A DNA stretch of 64,000 bases from Patiria pectinifera (Eukaryota; Echinodermata; Asteroidea; Valvatida; Asterinidae), in the NCBI GenBank assembly GCA_029964075.1, contig CM057142.1, positions 3,177,770 through 3,241,769 on the forward strand, read 5' to 3'. The notes beneath the pieces were generated by a model. That model did not search any database, was not told the origin of the DNA, and saw only the letters and a program-made list of their open reading frames with translations. Of the stretch, positions 62,539 through 64,000 are shown piece by piece (the stretch's first letter is position 1; each line of letters begins with the position of its first letter). Position numbers and translations under genes: made by a program.

Positions 62539-64000
62539 CTGAAGTGCAAAATAGAAAGAAAGAAAGAAAACTAGAGATAAACATAAATTCAAAACTCTAA
62601 AAATCCACCGCTCAACTGATCATGGTTATCTACCCCTTATTTGCCATTTTTCGGCAACAATTTTTTTTTCCTTACAAACTGACAACAGAAAAAGTCCAAA
62701 ACTTCTTTTTAAAGATGCTGGCAAGCAAAGTCACGGCAAATATTTACTTAGAACAACATTTATGTTATAGGATTAAATGATATATTTCAATATGAAATAA
62801 CTGCCCTTAAACATCCTAATTCTTGAGGATTTTGAAAAGTCTAACAGCAGGGCAAACTAAAGTCTTTAAGATTATCTGTGAACAATAAATCAGGACTCTC
62901 GTAACATTTCTTTATCAAATTATTCTATTGAAAAATTTCAAGATGGAGGCAAACCTCAGGTTATACATTTATGTACAAGTGCAATGTTCTCTTATATTTC
63001 AAAATTAAAAAAAACCCAGCCTTTTGACTGACGTTTCATTGACATAATTACATAAATATGTCAATGATGCTGTACAAATGTAGTTAACGCAAACTATGAC
63101 AAAAAAATACTTCAGATATCGATAAATGTATTATGAGAAAAATACGGGCAGGGCCAAGGCTTGGTCCAGAAACTTCATTAATTACAGGACCTAATATTTA
63201 CTTCATACATGTATGCAATTTGCCAGTATCGATCATTAAAAAAATATTGATTGGAACTCGTAAGACAAATATATAAAGACTTGCTTCAAAAAGTAAACAA
63301 TTTTGTAGGTCCTAATTCCACACAGGACAGGACATGTGTTTAACTGTATCCCTGGTTATTTATTCAACATGTATGTAATTAGACAACAAATGAAAACTCT
63401 TCAATCAACAATCTTTTGTTGGCTTTGTTGTGAATTAAATTTCTTTATAGCAGAACTACAACATATTCACACATACAATTTGTACCGCATACAACTGAAT
63501 CGCTAATCATACATTTATCTTGTCTTGGCAGCCATTCCTGCCGGCGGTATTTAATTTACAATGTACGTCATAAAGTCCCTGATTATTCCAACTTTGTAAA
63601 TATATACATTCTTTGCATTTTCCCATCCTTTTTGGGGCGGTAAATATTTATAAGACACGGCGGGAGAAAATGTCAATGATTGGTGTAGAACTAGCATGAA
63701 AAATTACTTCTGAAATTACTTGATAAACAAACTTATCTGCGTTTCTCTTTTTTCTTCATTTGCTTGGTAGATTGGATATTCTACGCCGAAAGGCTCAGAA
63801 CTGTTTATTCAATAAATGAATGGAATTTGATTAGGTCAAATTTGAATGATTTGACGTCGTATTCCATCCGATCGATAAAAAGTTAGTCTTCACTCTGATG
63901 TTGATCCTAAGAATGCTGGCATGGTTATGGTACATACTACAGGGCCCAATTTCAAGGAACCACAAAGCAGACAATTTGGTTTGGAATGGTTGTGTGCCAA
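62539..64000. other. BPNT1 upstream intron (right window edge)
   Basis: I searched the minus strand for the missing BPNT1 N-terminal exon and found none. The stretch is AT-rich and presumably intronic. Confidence 0.5.

Noticed and set aside
62539..64000. BPNT1 N-terminal exon
   Set aside because: Searched on the minus strand; nothing matching the family N-terminus was found.

Overview
The window reads as nuclear DNA of an invertebrate deuterostome. An echinoderm or other ambulacrarian is my best guess, from the gene complement, the AT-rich introns and the many short repeats. The lineage is inference. All protein-coding genes are split by GT-AG introns, and I joined them by phase and by similarity to known families. 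I see no bacterial genes, rRNA, CRISPR or ordinary tRNA genes.

Layout: (1) 1765-17274, plus strand: the 3' half of a SNAP-25 type Qbc-SNARE gene. Two constitutive exons are followed by three separate terminal coding exons (6252-6314, 10155-10220, 17206-17274). Each is in phase with the same donor at 3364, and each encodes its own version of the last 20-22 residues of the second SNARE helix. (2) 21999-37698, plus: a complete 14-exon CLPTM1 gene (635 aa). (3) 40793-43832, minus: a complete 4-exon RFESD-like Rieske [2Fe-2S] gene (163 aa). (4) 45289-48797, plus: a 4-exon gene for a RING plus TRAF-like zinc-finger protein (254 aa), divergent from RFESD. (5) 56726-62538, minus: six 3' exons of BPNT1 (3'(2'),5'-bisphosphate nucleotidase); the N-terminal exon or exons are beyond the window. 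CLPTM1 and RFESD are convergent, as are the RING gene and BPNT1. Nothing suggests a shared pathway; this is an ordinary metazoan gene neighbourhood.

The standout observation is the set of three alternative 3'-terminal exons in SNAP-25. All three keep the Asn, Leu/Ile, Ala, Ala and Leu/Ile core layers (+4 to +8) of the SNARE helix. They differ on the surface, including acidic positions implicated in synaptotagmin binding.

Introns and intergenic DNA are packed with non-autonomous DNA transposons, many with readable ends. There are TTAA-flanked elements of several families (termini AGG... or CCCT...), hAT-like elements with 6- or 8-bp target duplications, a TA-flanked family with GGACTCCGTGC ends, and long foldback hairpins. 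There are also two tRNA-derived SINE types and two LINE C-terminal fragments. Several insertions are nested, and related copies give the empty site.
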